A DNA stretch of 36,807 nucleotides from an uncultured Myxococcales bacterium (GTDB lineage Bacteria > Myxococcota_A > UBA9042), in the NCBI GenBank assembly GCA_903924465.1, contig CAIYBN010000044.1, positions 1-36,807 on the forward strand, given 5' to 3'. The notes beneath the pieces are model-generated. The model was not told the DNA's origin. It was given only the letters and a program-made list of their open reading frames with translations, and searched no databases. Every line of letters starts with the position of its first letter. Position 1 is the stretch's first letter. Of the stretch, positions 6,770 through 14,973 are shown in pieces. The position numbers and the translations under genes were made by a program.

Positions 6770-9700
6770 ATGCGAAATCATGTTGTGCGTGCTGTGGTGC
6801 TTGGGGCGCTGTGGCTGGTTGGCTGCGGCGACAATGGCAGCGTGACGCCAACTGTTGAGGCCGACACGATCGACAACAATGGCGACGGTGTTCTGGCTGC
6901 GGACGGTGCTCCGGATGCGGCGGACGTGACGGCCGTGGACGCGGTCGATGCGCAACTGCCGGACGGAGCCCTCGCGGGTGCGGTGACGGCCACCGATGCG
7001 GCCGGCGACGCGGCCTTGGCAGCGGACGTCACCGAATTCGCGGATGTGCCTGACGCCGGTACCGATGCAACTGCGGGATCCGACGTCACATCCGGTGACA
7101 CGAGCGCCGACACCGCACCGCAATGTGTGAGCGCCGCTGGCTGCGATGACAACAACCCTTGCACGACGGATAGTTGCGCTGCCGGACTGTGCAGCCACGC
7201 CGCCATCGCGAATTGCGTACCGCCGCCGACCGCGTGCGACGTCAACCAGCCTTGCGCGACCGGCAAATGCGATCCGCTGTCCCATGCCTGCGTCGCTTGC
7301 CTCGTTTCTGCGGATTGCGGCGCTGGATTCCTGTGTCAGGCGAACGCATGCGTGGCCGCACCCGGTTGCAAGTCGGACGTGGACTGCAAGGCGACCAAGC
7401 AGGTCTGCAGCCTGAGCGACGGCGTCTGCGTGGACTGCAACACCACAACCGATTGCGGCACGAACCAAATCTGCAGCAGCCATCTGTGCATCGCCGCGCC
7501 GCCGTGCAAGAGCAGCAAGGACTGCGGCGCGGTGTGCGACACCGTGAGCGGCACCTGCGTGGACTGCCTCAGCGACACGGACTGCAAGGCGTGGCAGTTC
7601 TGCCAGATGTCCAGCCACGTGTGCACGGCGGACATTTGCACCGGCTCCGGCTGTTCGGGCGACGCGACATTCGCCTGCTTGCCCAACGGGAGCGGCTACG
7701 GCCCCGGCATTTCCTGCGACGACGGCAAACCTTGCACCAACGACTCGTGCAAGTTGTTGACCGGCTGCGTGCATGTGGACAACACCGCGCCCTGCACCGA
7801 TGGCAACGCGTGCACGACCGGCGACACGTGCAGCGCGGGCGCATGCGTTGGCCTGACGATTGATTGCAACGACAGCAATGTCTGCACCAGCGATTCGTGT
7901 GATGTCGCCGCGGGCTGCGTCCACATCAACGTCGCGAATGTCTGCAACGACGGACTGCTGTGCACCGGCAACGATGCGTGCAGCGCGGGCAAGTGCGTGG
8001 GCACGCCGGTCTCTTGCGATGACGGCAAACCGTGCACCGCGGATGCCTGCGTCGAGGGCACCGGCTGCGCGCACACCGACCTGACCGGCACCGCTTGCAC
8101 CGATGGCAACGCGTGCACGACCGACGACCTGTGCACTGCGGGCCTCTGCGTCGGCGGCGCGGCGCCGAATTGCGACGACAAGAACCCGTGCACGGCGGAT
8201 TCCTGCGATGTCGCCAGCGGCTGCATGCACACCAACACGGATGGCCCGGCCTGCGACGACGGCAGCCTGTGCACGGCGCAGGACGCGTGCTCCGGCGGCA
8301 AATGCGTCGGCGTCGCTGTCGTCTGCGATGACAAGAATCCCTGCACCGACAACACGTGCGTCGCGGCAACCGGCTGCCTCTTCACGCAAAACACCGCGCC
8401 GTGCAGCGACAGCGACGCGTGCACCGGGCCGGACGTCTGCGCGGTCGGCAAATGCGTCTCTGGCCCGGCGATTGTCTGCAACGACAACAACAGCTGCACA
8501 ACGGATTCCTGCGACACGACCAAAGGCTGCATCTTCACCGGCACCACCGGCGGCACGTGCGACGACGGCAACTTCTGCACGGTCGGCGACATCTGCACGG
8601 CCGGCGTCTGCGGCGGCACGCCCAACGCCTGCGATGACGGCAACGTTTGCACCAACGACAGCTGCGCGAACAACGCCTGCGTGCACGCCGACGCCATCGA
8701 CGGCACGGCTTGCGGCGCGTTCGACGGCTGCAGCGGCGACTTTTGCACCGCGGGCAGCTGCCTGAAATCGTCCGACCGCTTGTGGGAAAAGACCATCGAC
8801 GGCCCGAGCAACACGGACCAATTCTCCGGCGCGGCGCGAACCAGCGACGGCGGCTTCATTCTTGCCGGCGAGACCGGCGTGCAAAACGCCGGCCAGGACG
8901 GCTGGCTGGTCAAGCTCGACGGCGGCGGCACACAGAAATGGGCCAAGAGCTACGGCGGCGCCTCGGACGACCGACTGCGGGGCGTGGTCGCCAACACCGA
9001 CGGCACGCTCACCGCGGTCGGCCAGCACGGCGGCAACGGCGGCGACGGTTGGTTGTTGCAGGTCGACGCCAGCGGCGCGTCCAAGATCGACGCGGTCTAC
9101 GGCAGCGGCAACAGCGACCAGTTCCGCGCCATCGCTGCGGCGCCATCGGGCGGCTGGATTGCCGTCGGCAACAAGTCCGTCGCGCAGTTCCCCAACTTCT
9201 ACACCGACGACGGCTGGTTGATGCGCTTCGGCGCGGACGGCAGCCAGACTTGGGAAAAGACGAACGGCAGCGGCCAGGCCAGCGACGTGCTGTACGCCGT
9301 CATCGCGCTTGCGGACGGCTCGTTCGTCGCCGCCGGCTCGCGCGGCCTGAATCTGGGCGCGAACGCGGGCTGGCTCCTGAAAGTCGACGCGAGCGGCGCA
9401 CAGGTCTGGAGCCGCACGTACAACCAGAATTTCGGCGTCGACTTCCGCGGCGTCGTGTCGGACGGCGCGGGCTTCGCCATCGCCGGCTGGACCGGCGTCC
9501 CCGGCAACCCCGGCAATCCGGGCGGGACCGACGCACTGTTGCAATTTGCCGACGGCAACGGCAACGGGACCACGCAGCGCACGTTCAACAAGACGGCGCA
9601 GGACTATTTCTTCGCCATTTCGCCCATCCCGACCGGCGGCTTCCTGCTGGCCGGTCAAATCGCCGGCAGCGGCGGCACGGCTTGGTTCATGCGCACCGAC

Positions 9701-10045
9701 GGCGTGGGCAACGAGGACTGGAGCAAGAATTGGGGCGGCAACTTCGCCGACTCTGCGTTGGCCATCCAGACCGAAGCCGACAACACCGCCATCGTCGCCG
9801 GTCTCTCCAGCAGCGCCGCCAACGTCGGCGATGGATTCGTCCGCCACATCGATTTGTTCGGCAACGCGAGCTGCTCGGCCTCCGGCAGCTGCATCAGCAA
9901 GTTGCCCAACGACTGCGACGACGGCAATCCGTGCACGCTGGACTTGTGCGGCGCGGGCGCGTGTTCGCACAGCAATGTGGCGAACGGCACGACGTGCAAC
10001 GCGGCGGGCGATCAGTGTGACAACGGCGCTTGCGTGCCGAATTGA
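6770..10045 (+). CDS. large lipoprotein: Asp/Ala linker, Cys-rich repeats, beta-propeller
   Basis: A 1091-residue predicted surface lipoprotein. MRNHVVRAVVLGALWLVGC gives a lipobox with Cys19. Residues 25-115 are a low-complexity Asp/Ala/Thr/Val linker. About 118-665 hold tandem Cys-rich repeats; the best six are about 50 residues and read CDDG-PCT-DSC...GC-H...C-DG-ACT--D-CSAG-CVG. About 671-1035 form repeats with GGF-LAG and WL-K-D-G--W-K-Y/NGG motifs, as in secreted beta-propellers. A last Cys-rich unit closes the protein. GGGAGG four bases before the ATG at 6770 sets the start, and the lipobox agrees. Such repeats are common in Myxococcota surface proteins, where adhesion or binding roles are suspected but not shown. 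All repeat cysteines look disulfide-bonded, so folding needs an oxidising compartment. Confidence 0.92.
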   Translation: MRNHVVRAVVLGALWLVGCGDNGSVTPTVEADTIDNNGDGVLAADGAPDAADVTAVDAVDAQLPDGALAGAVTATDAAGDAALAADVTEFADVPDAGTDATAGSDVTSGDTSADTAPQCVSAAGCDDNNPCTTDSCAAGLCSHAAIANCVPPPTACDVNQPCATGKCDPLSHACVACLVSADCGAGFLCQANACVAAPGCKSDVDCKATKQVCSLSDGVCVDCNTTTDCGTNQICSSHLCIAAPPCKSSKDCGAVCDTVSGTCVDCLSDTDCKAWQFCQMSSHVCTADICTGSGCSGDATFACLPNGSGYGPGISCDDGKPCTNDSCKLLTGCVHVDNTAPCTDGNACTTGDTCSAGACVGLTIDCNDSNVCTSDSCDVAAGCVHINVANVCNDGLLCTGNDACSAGKCVGTPVSCDDGKPCTADACVEGTGCAHTDLTGTACTDGNACTTDDLCTAGLCVGGAAPNCDDKNPCTADSCDVASGCMHTNTDGPACDDGSLCTAQDACSGGKCVGVAVVCDDKNPCTDNTCVAATGCLFTQNTAPCSDSDACTGPDVCAVGKCVSGPAIVCNDNNSCTTDSCDTTKGCIFTGTTGGTCDDGNFCTVGDICTAGVCGGTPNACDDGNVCTNDSCANNACVHADAIDGTACGAFDGCSGDFCTAGSCLKSSDRLWEKTIDGPSNTDQFSGAARTSDGGFILAGETGVQNAGQDGWLVKLDGGGTQKWAKSYGGASDDRLRGVVANTDGTLTAVGQHGGNGGDGWLLQVDASGASKIDAVYGSGNSDQFRAIAAAPSGGWIAVGNKSVAQFPNFYTDDGWLMRFGADGSQTWEKTNGSGQASDVLYAVIALADGSFVAAGSRGLNLGANAGWLLKVDASGAQVWSRTYNQNFGVDFRGVVSDGAGFAIAGWTGVPGNPGNPGGTDALLQFADGNGNGTTQRTFNKTAQDYFFAISPIPTGGFLLAGQIAGSGGTAWFMRTDGVGNEDWSKNWGGNFADSALAIQTEADNTAIVAGLSSSAANVGDGFVRHIDLFGNASCSASGSCISKLPNDCDDGNPCTLDLCGAGACSHSNVANGTTCNAAGDQCDNGACVPN

Positions 10046-10698
10046 GTCAGGGTTTGGCGCGCAACGGGGCGACCGTCCACTTGTTGATTTCGGGACGCTC
10101 ACGTCTGAACCGGCGCGTGCGGGGAGAAACGGCGGCGTGATCCGGACGGCTCGTGGCGCACGTTGCGCCCGTCTGGGCGCGATCCGCCTTATCCCAGCCC
10201 GCCCCGGCCTTATCTGACGCCGAAACACATTATCCCAAGTGCGAACACGACAGACTCGCGTCGGATCACGACGGGTCCGACGAGAAATGCGACGGGTTGA
10301 CGACGATTCGCGACGGAGCGAGTTGGAATCAGGACATCGGCGGGTTGATTCTTGGCGCCGGAAGGTGGAAATGGCGCGGGTTGCGGGTGAAACGTGGTTG
10401 CGCGAGGCGGGGATCGCGGGCCTCGCCACACGCCAGCGTCGTCGAGTTCCTCCTTCACCGCGCGCCTTGGCCGGCCCGCTTGCTACGCCGCCGGTCCGTC
10501 CGGTCGCCCGGCGCCGGTTCTGTCTCGGTGCTGTGTCCGTCTTTCCCCTGTCAATACAAGCCGCTAGCGCGTCTTTTCAGGGGAACGGATCAACAGGGAT
10601 CTAGGGGCAAGACCTCATGCAGCGCAGGCCGAGGAGGTAGTTGGCGACGGACGGGTCGACCGGAGCGCGTCGATTTCTTTCCGCCCGGCCCGGGACCG
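10046..10698. other. gene-poor stretch
   Basis: No convincing gene is seen in these 650 bases. The readable frames are Arg-rich with shadow-type composition. One inverted repeat, CGTCGGA (10259-10265) and TCCGACG (10276-10282), is present. TTATC occurs three times between 10190 and 10235, of unknown meaning. The region may contain the decayed 5' part of the remnant that follows. Confidence 0.5.
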
Positions 10699-11004
10699 CA
10701 CAACCTGATTGTCCGACTTGACGCGTTGGTCAACGGTTTTATTGCGCATCCAGGCAATCCCGACAGCATGCCGCCCGCGCTGAAGCTGCCGACAGTCGCC
10801 GATATCCTCACGCGCCTGCGTTCGGCGGACGACGCCAAGAGCGTGGCTGTGAACAACCGCGAGGGGACGCGTACCAGCAAGGCGCCGATGAACGCCAAGA
10901 CCGTGCAGTATCTGCGGGACGCCACGGAGTTCCTGCGCGGCTACTACGGTGAGGCGTCGGCAGACCTGACGGCGTTCGGGATTCGGCCATACAAGGTGCG
11001 GTAG
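10699..11004 (+). pseudogene. probable gene remnant, family not recognised
   Basis: The frame ending at 11004 reads like real protein only in its last hundred residues: HNLIVRLDALVNGFIAHPG, then LKLPTVADILTRLR, a Thr/Ser/Lys segment, and VQYLRDATEFLRGYYG with a balanced amphipathic composition. Upstream in the same frame the composition turns Arg/Gly-rich and has no plausible start or ribosome site. The sequence may be a 5'-truncated gene, or a short gene starting at the ATG at 10768 (MPPALKLPTV, 78 residues). I do not recognise the family. It ends 41 bases from the convergent DUF1566-type gene. Confidence 0.4.
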
Positions 11005-11045
11005 ACGCGTACCCGCCGGCTGGTCCTGCTGCCGTCTCCTACGCG

Positions 11046-11738
11046 CTAGGAACCGCTGGAAACCCGAATGCAGCGCAGCGAGAGATCGCTTTCGTAGTGC
11101 CGCGTCCAGTCGATGCTGGCAGGGAAGGGGGTGATCCGCTGCGCGACTCCGGGCGTGAGATCGCCCTGCACCAGGGACCCGTCGGCGGCGCGAACATAGA
11201 TGTGCAGCGTGAAGTAGAATCCGCCCCAAAATGTGCCGTCGGCGATGCCGATGAGCGTATTTTGCATGGTCGCGAAGTTCTCGTCCGTGAACGACGCCAA
11301 GTCTGCCTCGGTCGGAAGCCGCCAGTCGCTGCCCAGTTGCGTGCCACAGATATCCACGTCATTGACCAGCTTGGGGATCCAGTAGGGCTTTGCCGTGTAC
11401 TGTTCGTACGAGCACTGGGCCACCAGGCTGTAGTTGGCGGTCAACTGCGTCGGGGTGAGGGGCGCATCGACTGGATTCCACAGGGAGATCCCGGCGTACG
11501 CCCCCGCGTACGTGGGGTTGCTCTTGCAGTCGGCGAGCAGAGTCTCAAAGATCAACGACGCGCTTGCAACCAGCGCCAACTCGGCCGTGGGCGCAGTAGG
11601 CAGGGTCACGCCTTCTTGGGCATAGAGAGTCAGGACCTTGGGCAGGATGGGCGCCGAGACGTCCACCGTGTCCGCGAAGACCGCAGTCGCCGTGCCGAAG
11701 AGTACGCACGTGACTGAACAAATGAATAGTGTTTTCAT
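11046..11738 (-). CDS. secreted DUF1566 (Lcl C-terminal)-like protein
   Basis: A 230-residue exported protein with signal peptide MKTLFICSVTCVLFGTATAV ending at FA-DT. The C-terminal half carries GSDWRLPTEADLASF and ends with SLRCIRV. This is the WRLPT...L and closing RC-R pattern of the DUF1566 / Lcl C-terminal domain (a C-type-lectin-like fold) found in many surface proteins. The N-terminal half (about 25-110) is not recognised. The ATG at 11738 follows AAGAGG in the last codons of the small lipoprotein gene, so the two are translationally linked. It probably sits in the periplasm or on the cell surface; ligand unknown. Confidence 0.8.
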   Translation of the reverse strand: MKTLFICSVTCVLFGTATAVFADTVDVSAPILPKVLTLYAQEGVTLPTAPTAELALVASASLIFETLLADCKSNPTYAGAYAGISLWNPVDAPLTPTQLTANYSLVAQCSYEQYTAKPYWIPKLVNDVDICGTQLGSDWRLPTEADLASFTDENFATMQNTLIGIADGTFWGGFYFTLHIYVRAADGSLVQGDLTPGVAQRITPFPASIDWTRHYESDLSLRCIRVSSGS

Positions 11739-11743
11739 TGTTG

Positions 11744-11941
11744 TTACCTCTTCATCCGCAGCGAGCCGTTGTACTGCAATCCAAAAGCTTGGGTCGTGCT
11801 GGCGTCGGCCTGCGTGGTTGCGCCGTCCTGCGCCACGGTTACGTCGGAGCCATCGTGAGTGGTGGAAGAAGAGCCGCACCCCAGCACACAGGGCGCGACT
11901 GCCAGACAGAAGAGACCAAGAATCAACCAACGTGAGATCAT
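11744..11941 (-). CDS. small lipoprotein
   Basis: A 65-residue protein. MISRWLILGLFCLAVAPCVL leads to the lipobox VLGC (Cys22), followed by a short Ser/Thr/Asp/Ala linker and a 15-residue end. GGAGGTGA stands just before the ATG at 11941, a strong ribosome site. The stop codon TAA at 11744 lies inside the ribosome binding region of the downstream DUF1566-type gene, so the pair is an operon. After processing only about 44 residues remain, too few for a typical enzyme. It may tether or accompany the secreted partner. The family is not recognised. Confidence 0.75.
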   Translation of the reverse strand: MISRWLILGLFCLAVAPCVLGCGSSSTTHDGSDVTVAQDGATTQADASTTQAFGLQYNGSLRMKR

Positions 11942-11952
11942 GATTCACCTCC

Positions 11953-11984
11953 CCCCGAAAACGGGGTCGGACAAAGTCTGGCCC
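11953..11984. repeat. double hairpin, REP-like element
   Basis: CCCCG-AAAA-CGGGG (11953-11966) is followed at once by a 9-bp stem, GGGTCGGAC and GTCTGGCCC (11964-11984), with an AAA loop and two G-U pairs in plus-strand RNA. The sequence style (GGGGTCGGAC...GTCTGGCC) resembles REP palindromes mobilised by RAYT transposases. No transposase is nearby. It lies between the radical SAM gene and the small lipoprotein gene. A 12-base tandem repeat, GTGTGTAGCCGC twice, follows at 12007-12030. Confidence 0.45.
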
Positions 11985-12042
11985 TCTTGGTACCTGTGTC
12001 AAGTTGTGTGTAGCCGCGTGTGTAGCCGCGTTCCGAATGGAT

Positions 12043-13158
12043 TCAGCGCCGGGTCCGCAACGTCCCGACCATCCGCCGCGCTTCCGCGACCCGCCAGCCG
12101 ATGTCCTGCGTCACGCGGAACACCTTGCCCTGCAGCGGTGTCATGAGTTGCCCGGATTCGCTGGCAAAGCAGCGTGTGTCCTCGCCGAACAGATTGCCCG
12201 CCGCGAGCGCGTGGACGCGACAGCCGCCGCAGTGGTGGCGCAACTGGCAGCGGCCGCATTGGCCGTCGAGAGCGCGGTGGCGCAGGCGCGTCATGACCTC
12301 GCCGAACCACATGCCCGGCAAGTCGTCGACGTGGCCGACGCGATAACCGAGAGGTCGGCAGGGGAAGACCGCGCCGTCGACGTCGATGCAGAAGTGGTTG
12401 CGACCGGCGACGCAGCCGGCTTGGCTCCGGGCGTAGTCCGGCGAGACGGAGCAGTGCACCGGATCCTCGATGCCGATACTTGACTCACCCCTCCACGCAA
12501 CCGCCCACTGCGCCAACTGACGCCGTTCAGCCGAGGTGATGGCCTGCAAATCCGTGCCGCCGCCGACGGCGAAGACCTCGCGGATGTGAAAATGCAGCTG
12601 GAGCGGATCCAAGCCGGCGACAAAGCTGAACAGCGACGGGAAGTTCTTCGCGGTCACGGTGATGCTGATAGTGACGCGATAGCCCAACTCCCGCAGCATG
12701 TGGACGGTTTGCAGCGCTTTGGCGAAGGAACCGTGACCGCGCACGTCATCGTTCAGCGGCTCCGGACCTTCCAGACTGATTTGCACAAACCGCAGACCAA
12801 CTTCCCACAGCTGCTCGGCCAGTTGGCGTGAAAACCGCGTGCCGTTGCTGAACAACAAGGCGTCGCCGTTGTGCGTCTGTAGGATGTGCGAAACCAGCGC
12901 GACGAGGTCGCGGCGCAGCGTCGGTTCACCACCGGACAGGTGAATATCCGGCACGACGCCGAGCTGCCGACCGAGCGCGAAGACGTTGTCGATCCGCCGC
13001 TTGATTTCTGCCGTCGGCGGCATGGCGGACGACGGGTGGTCGATGTCATAGCAGTGCGCGCACTTCAGGTTGCAGGCATGCAAAAGATGCATCTGCACGG
13101 AAAAGTAGTCGGGCACAATCGCCTGGGCGAGGCGCGCATCCAAGGTTTCACGCCGCAT
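12043..13158 (-). CDS. radical SAM protein with SPASM-like domain
   Basis: A 371-residue enzyme. The radical SAM cluster motif is C29-x3-C33-x2-C36 (CNLKCAHC), with GGEPT at 76-80 for SAM binding. The C-terminal part has C249, C257, C267 (CVAGRNHFCIDVDGAVFPC) and C301, C304, C310, C313 and C330, the layout of a SPASM domain with auxiliary Fe-S clusters. SPASM proteins modify ribosomal peptides, mature enzymes, or process cofactors. The GGRV-like segment CGGCRVHA is typical. The ATG at 13158 is chosen; an upstream GTG at 13179 would add seven residues. No ribosome site is strong, and a stable hairpin overlaps the leader. No obvious precursor peptide was found next to it, so the substrate is unknown. 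Confidence 0.9.
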   Translation of the reverse strand: MRRETLDARLAQAIVPDYFSVQMHLLHACNLKCAHCYDIDHPSSAMPPTAEIKRRIDNVFALGRQLGVVPDIHLSGGEPTLRRDLVALVSHILQTHNGDALLFSNGTRFSRQLAEQLWEVGLRFVQISLEGPEPLNDDVRGHGSFAKALQTVHMLRELGYRVTISITVTAKNFPSLFSFVAGLDPLQLHFHIREVFAVGGGTDLQAITSAERRQLAQWAVAWRGESSIGIEDPVHCSVSPDYARSQAGCVAGRNHFCIDVDGAVFPCRPLGYRVGHVDDLPGMWFGEVMTRLRHRALDGQCGRCQLRHHCGGCRVHALAAGNLFGEDTRCFASESGQLMTPLQGKVFRVTQDIGWRVAEARRMVGTLRTRR

Positions 13159-13160
13159 CA

Positions 13161-13195
13161 CAGGGCCCTGCGCCCACACGGGCGTGCGCGCAGGG
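13161..13195 (-). promoter_or_regulatory. hairpin between the helicase and radical SAM genes
   Basis: CCCTGCGC (13166-13173) and GCGCAGGG (13188-13195) form a perfect 8-bp stem. The loop holds CACG-GG-CGTG, which can extend the stem. Two alternatives compete: the palindrome CAGGGCCCTG (13161-13170) and CGCCC-ACAC-GGGCG (13171-13184). No T-run follows. It covers the expected ribosome site of the radical SAM gene, so it may act on its translation or as an RNA end. Confidence 0.5.
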
Positions 13196-13236
13196 TACCG
13201 CGATGCTTGTCGTCAGGCCAGCCGAATCAGCTGGGT

Positions 13237-14691
13237 TCAGTACCAGTCCCGCACGATCGGATCGCGTCGCGGCGACGCCTCGCCCCGTTGCGTCTCCGGC
13301 GGCCGGCGATCTTCGGGCGGACGCTGGCGCGGCGGATTCTCCTGCGCGCGCGGAGGCTGCCGCTGCGCTTCCTGCGGCCGCTGCTGTTGCTGCTGCTGCG
13401 GACGATTCGGCCGCGGCGCATCGTTGAACCGACCACGCTGCTCCTGCCGCGGCGGCTGGCCGTGGTTCGGCTGCGGGTGCGGGCGCGGCGCGACATGATG
13501 CGTCACAGGCGCGCTCGGACCACGCGAACTTGGCGCTCCCGGCACGAACGTCTGCGGCGGCTGGTGCATCGAGCGAAACGCGTGGTCGGTGACCACCGGA
13601 ATCGCCTTGCGAATCAGCTTCTCGATGTCGCGCAGGAACGGCCGCTCTTCCATTTCGCAGAATGCAATGGCAATGCCATCCGCGCTCGCCCGCGCCGTGC
13701 GGCCGATGCGGTGCACGTAGCTGTCTGAAATGTTGGGCAGATCGTAGTTGATGACGTGCGTGATGCCGTCCACGTCGATGCCGCGTGCCGCAATATCGGT
13801 CGCCACGAGCACGCGCACGTGGCCGTTCTTGAAGTCGTCGAGCGCCCGCGTGCGCGCACTCTGCGACTTGTTGCCGTGAATCGCCGCCGAGGGAATCCGC
13901 GCGCGTTCCAGCCCCTGGACCACCTTGTTCGCGCCGTGCTTGGTGCGCGAAAACACGATGACCCGCGACAGCGCCGGGTTCTCCAGCAGCTGCTCCAGCA
14001 GGAGCCGCTTGTCGCCGCGCTCGACAAAGTACACCGACTGCTCGATGCGCTCCACGGTCGTCGCGGGCGGCGTCACGGAAATGCTCACGGGATTCTTGAG
14101 CATCGAGCGCGACAGCTGCTGCACTTCCGGCGACAGCGTGGCCGAGAAGAACAGGGTCTGCCGTTCCGTCGGCAGCACCGCGAGGATCTTCTGCACGTCG
14201 CGGATGAAGCCCATGTCGAGCATCCGGTCGGCTTCGTCGAGCACCAGGTGGCGAACCGTGCTCAAGTTCACCAGCCGCTGCTGCAACAAGTCCAGCAGGC
14301 GGCCCGGCGTCGCGACGAGAATGTCCACACCGCGGCGCACCGCGCGCACTTGCGGTTCCTGACCGACGCCGCCAAAGATGACGGTGTTGGTCAAGCGCGT
14401 GTACTTGCCGTATTCGGTGAAGGAAGCGCCGATTTGCGCCGCCAATTCACGGGTTGGCGCCAGAACCAGCACAGCGATACCCGGCGTTTTGGGCGCCAAA
14501 TGCAATTGCTGGAGCAGCGGCAGGGCAAACGCAGCCGTCTTGCCCGTGCCGGTCTGGGCACAGCCCAAAATGTCCTGACCAGCGAGTGCCGGTGCAATGG
14601 CTTGGACTTGGATAGGGGTCGGGGTCTCATAGCCAGCATCAGCAACGGCGCGCTGAAGGGGCTCAATCAGGTCAAAATCACGAAACAACAT
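13237..14691 (-). CDS. rhlE: DEAD-box RNA helicase, RhlE type
   Basis: A 484-residue ATP-dependent RNA helicase. All family motifs are present: PTPIQ (Q motif, 24-28), AQTGTGKT (Walker A, 45-52), PTRELA, TPGR, DEAD (152-155), SAT (184-186), [10 protein letters not shown] (297-306) and HRIGRTAR (327-334). Residues about 370-484 are a disordered Gln/Arg/Pro-rich tail with a poly-Gln run, commonly used for extra RNA contacts. RhlE proteins assist ribosome assembly, RNA decay and cold growth in the cytoplasm. The start is the ATG at 14691 (MLFRDFDL, matching family N-termini), preceded by an in-frame TTG. The 282-base leader contains two hairpins. The gene ends 78 bases before the radical SAM start. 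Confidence 0.95.
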   Translation of the reverse strand: MLFRDFDLIEPLQRAVADAGYETPTPIQVQAIAPALAGQDILGCAQTGTGKTAAFALPLLQQLHLAPKTPGIAVLVLAPTRELAAQIGASFTEYGKYTRLTNTVIFGGVGQEPQVRAVRRGVDILVATPGRLLDLLQQRLVNLSTVRHLVLDEADRMLDMGFIRDVQKILAVLPTERQTLFFSATLSPEVQQLSRSMLKNPVSISVTPPATTVERIEQSVYFVERGDKRLLLEQLLENPALSRVIVFSRTKHGANKVVQGLERARIPSAAIHGNKSQSARTRALDDFKNGHVRVLVATDIAARGIDVDGITHVINYDLPNISDSYVHRIGRTARASADGIAIAFCEMEERPFLRDIEKLIRKAIPVVTDHAFRSMHQPPQTFVPGAPSSRGPSAPVTHHVAPRPHPQPNHGQPPRQEQRGRFNDAPRPNRPQQQQQQRPQEAQRQPPRAQENPPRQRPPEDRRPPETQRGEASPRRDPIVRDWY

Positions 14692-14703
14692 CAATACTCA
14701 TGC

Positions 14704-14813
14704 GTGGCTCGCAGCCACCTTAGGGCCTGCGCCAAAATAAGTGATCGAGTGACAACTTACATCGACGTCCGGATTGCCGCAGGTGGGCGCACATCGCGAC
14801 CCAACTTGCGGCA
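14704..14813 (-). promoter_or_regulatory. hairpin-rich leader of the helicase gene
   Basis: Two inverted repeats lie in the 282-base gap upstream of the helicase. GTGGCT-CGC-AGCCAC (14704-14718) ends 13 bases before the ATG, where a ribosome would land. A longer imperfect stem pairs 14775-14787 with 14800-14813 (TGCCGCA with TGCGGCA as core). DEAD-box helicases acting on cold-stabilised or autoregulated leaders are known; such control here is inferred. No other feature is seen in this gap. Confidence 0.4.
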
Positions 14814-14973
14814 GCGTCTGAGCAAGTCATTCATGCACAGGCGCTTCTTGCCTGAACGAATGCGCTCTGGCGAAGTCAGGATAGGGCGCCAACACCGTCC
14901 GGTCAAGAAAAATCGACCGTTGCGCCTATAGATTCGTTTGGGGATTGCGGGGTTGGAGGTTGCCCTCGGGCCG

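Noticed and set aside
6494..10429. 1311-codon open frame on the minus strand across the Cys-rich lipoprotein gene
   Set aside because: It is an antisense shadow of a GC-rich repetitive gene. Composition is Ala/Val/Arg-rich without domains, and the plus-strand gene has a ribosome site, lipobox and ordered repeats.
13376..13420. Trinucleotide-like repeat (CTG/CGG-rich) as a possible microsatellite
   Set aside because: It encodes the Gln-rich tail of the helicase in frame and needs no other explanation.
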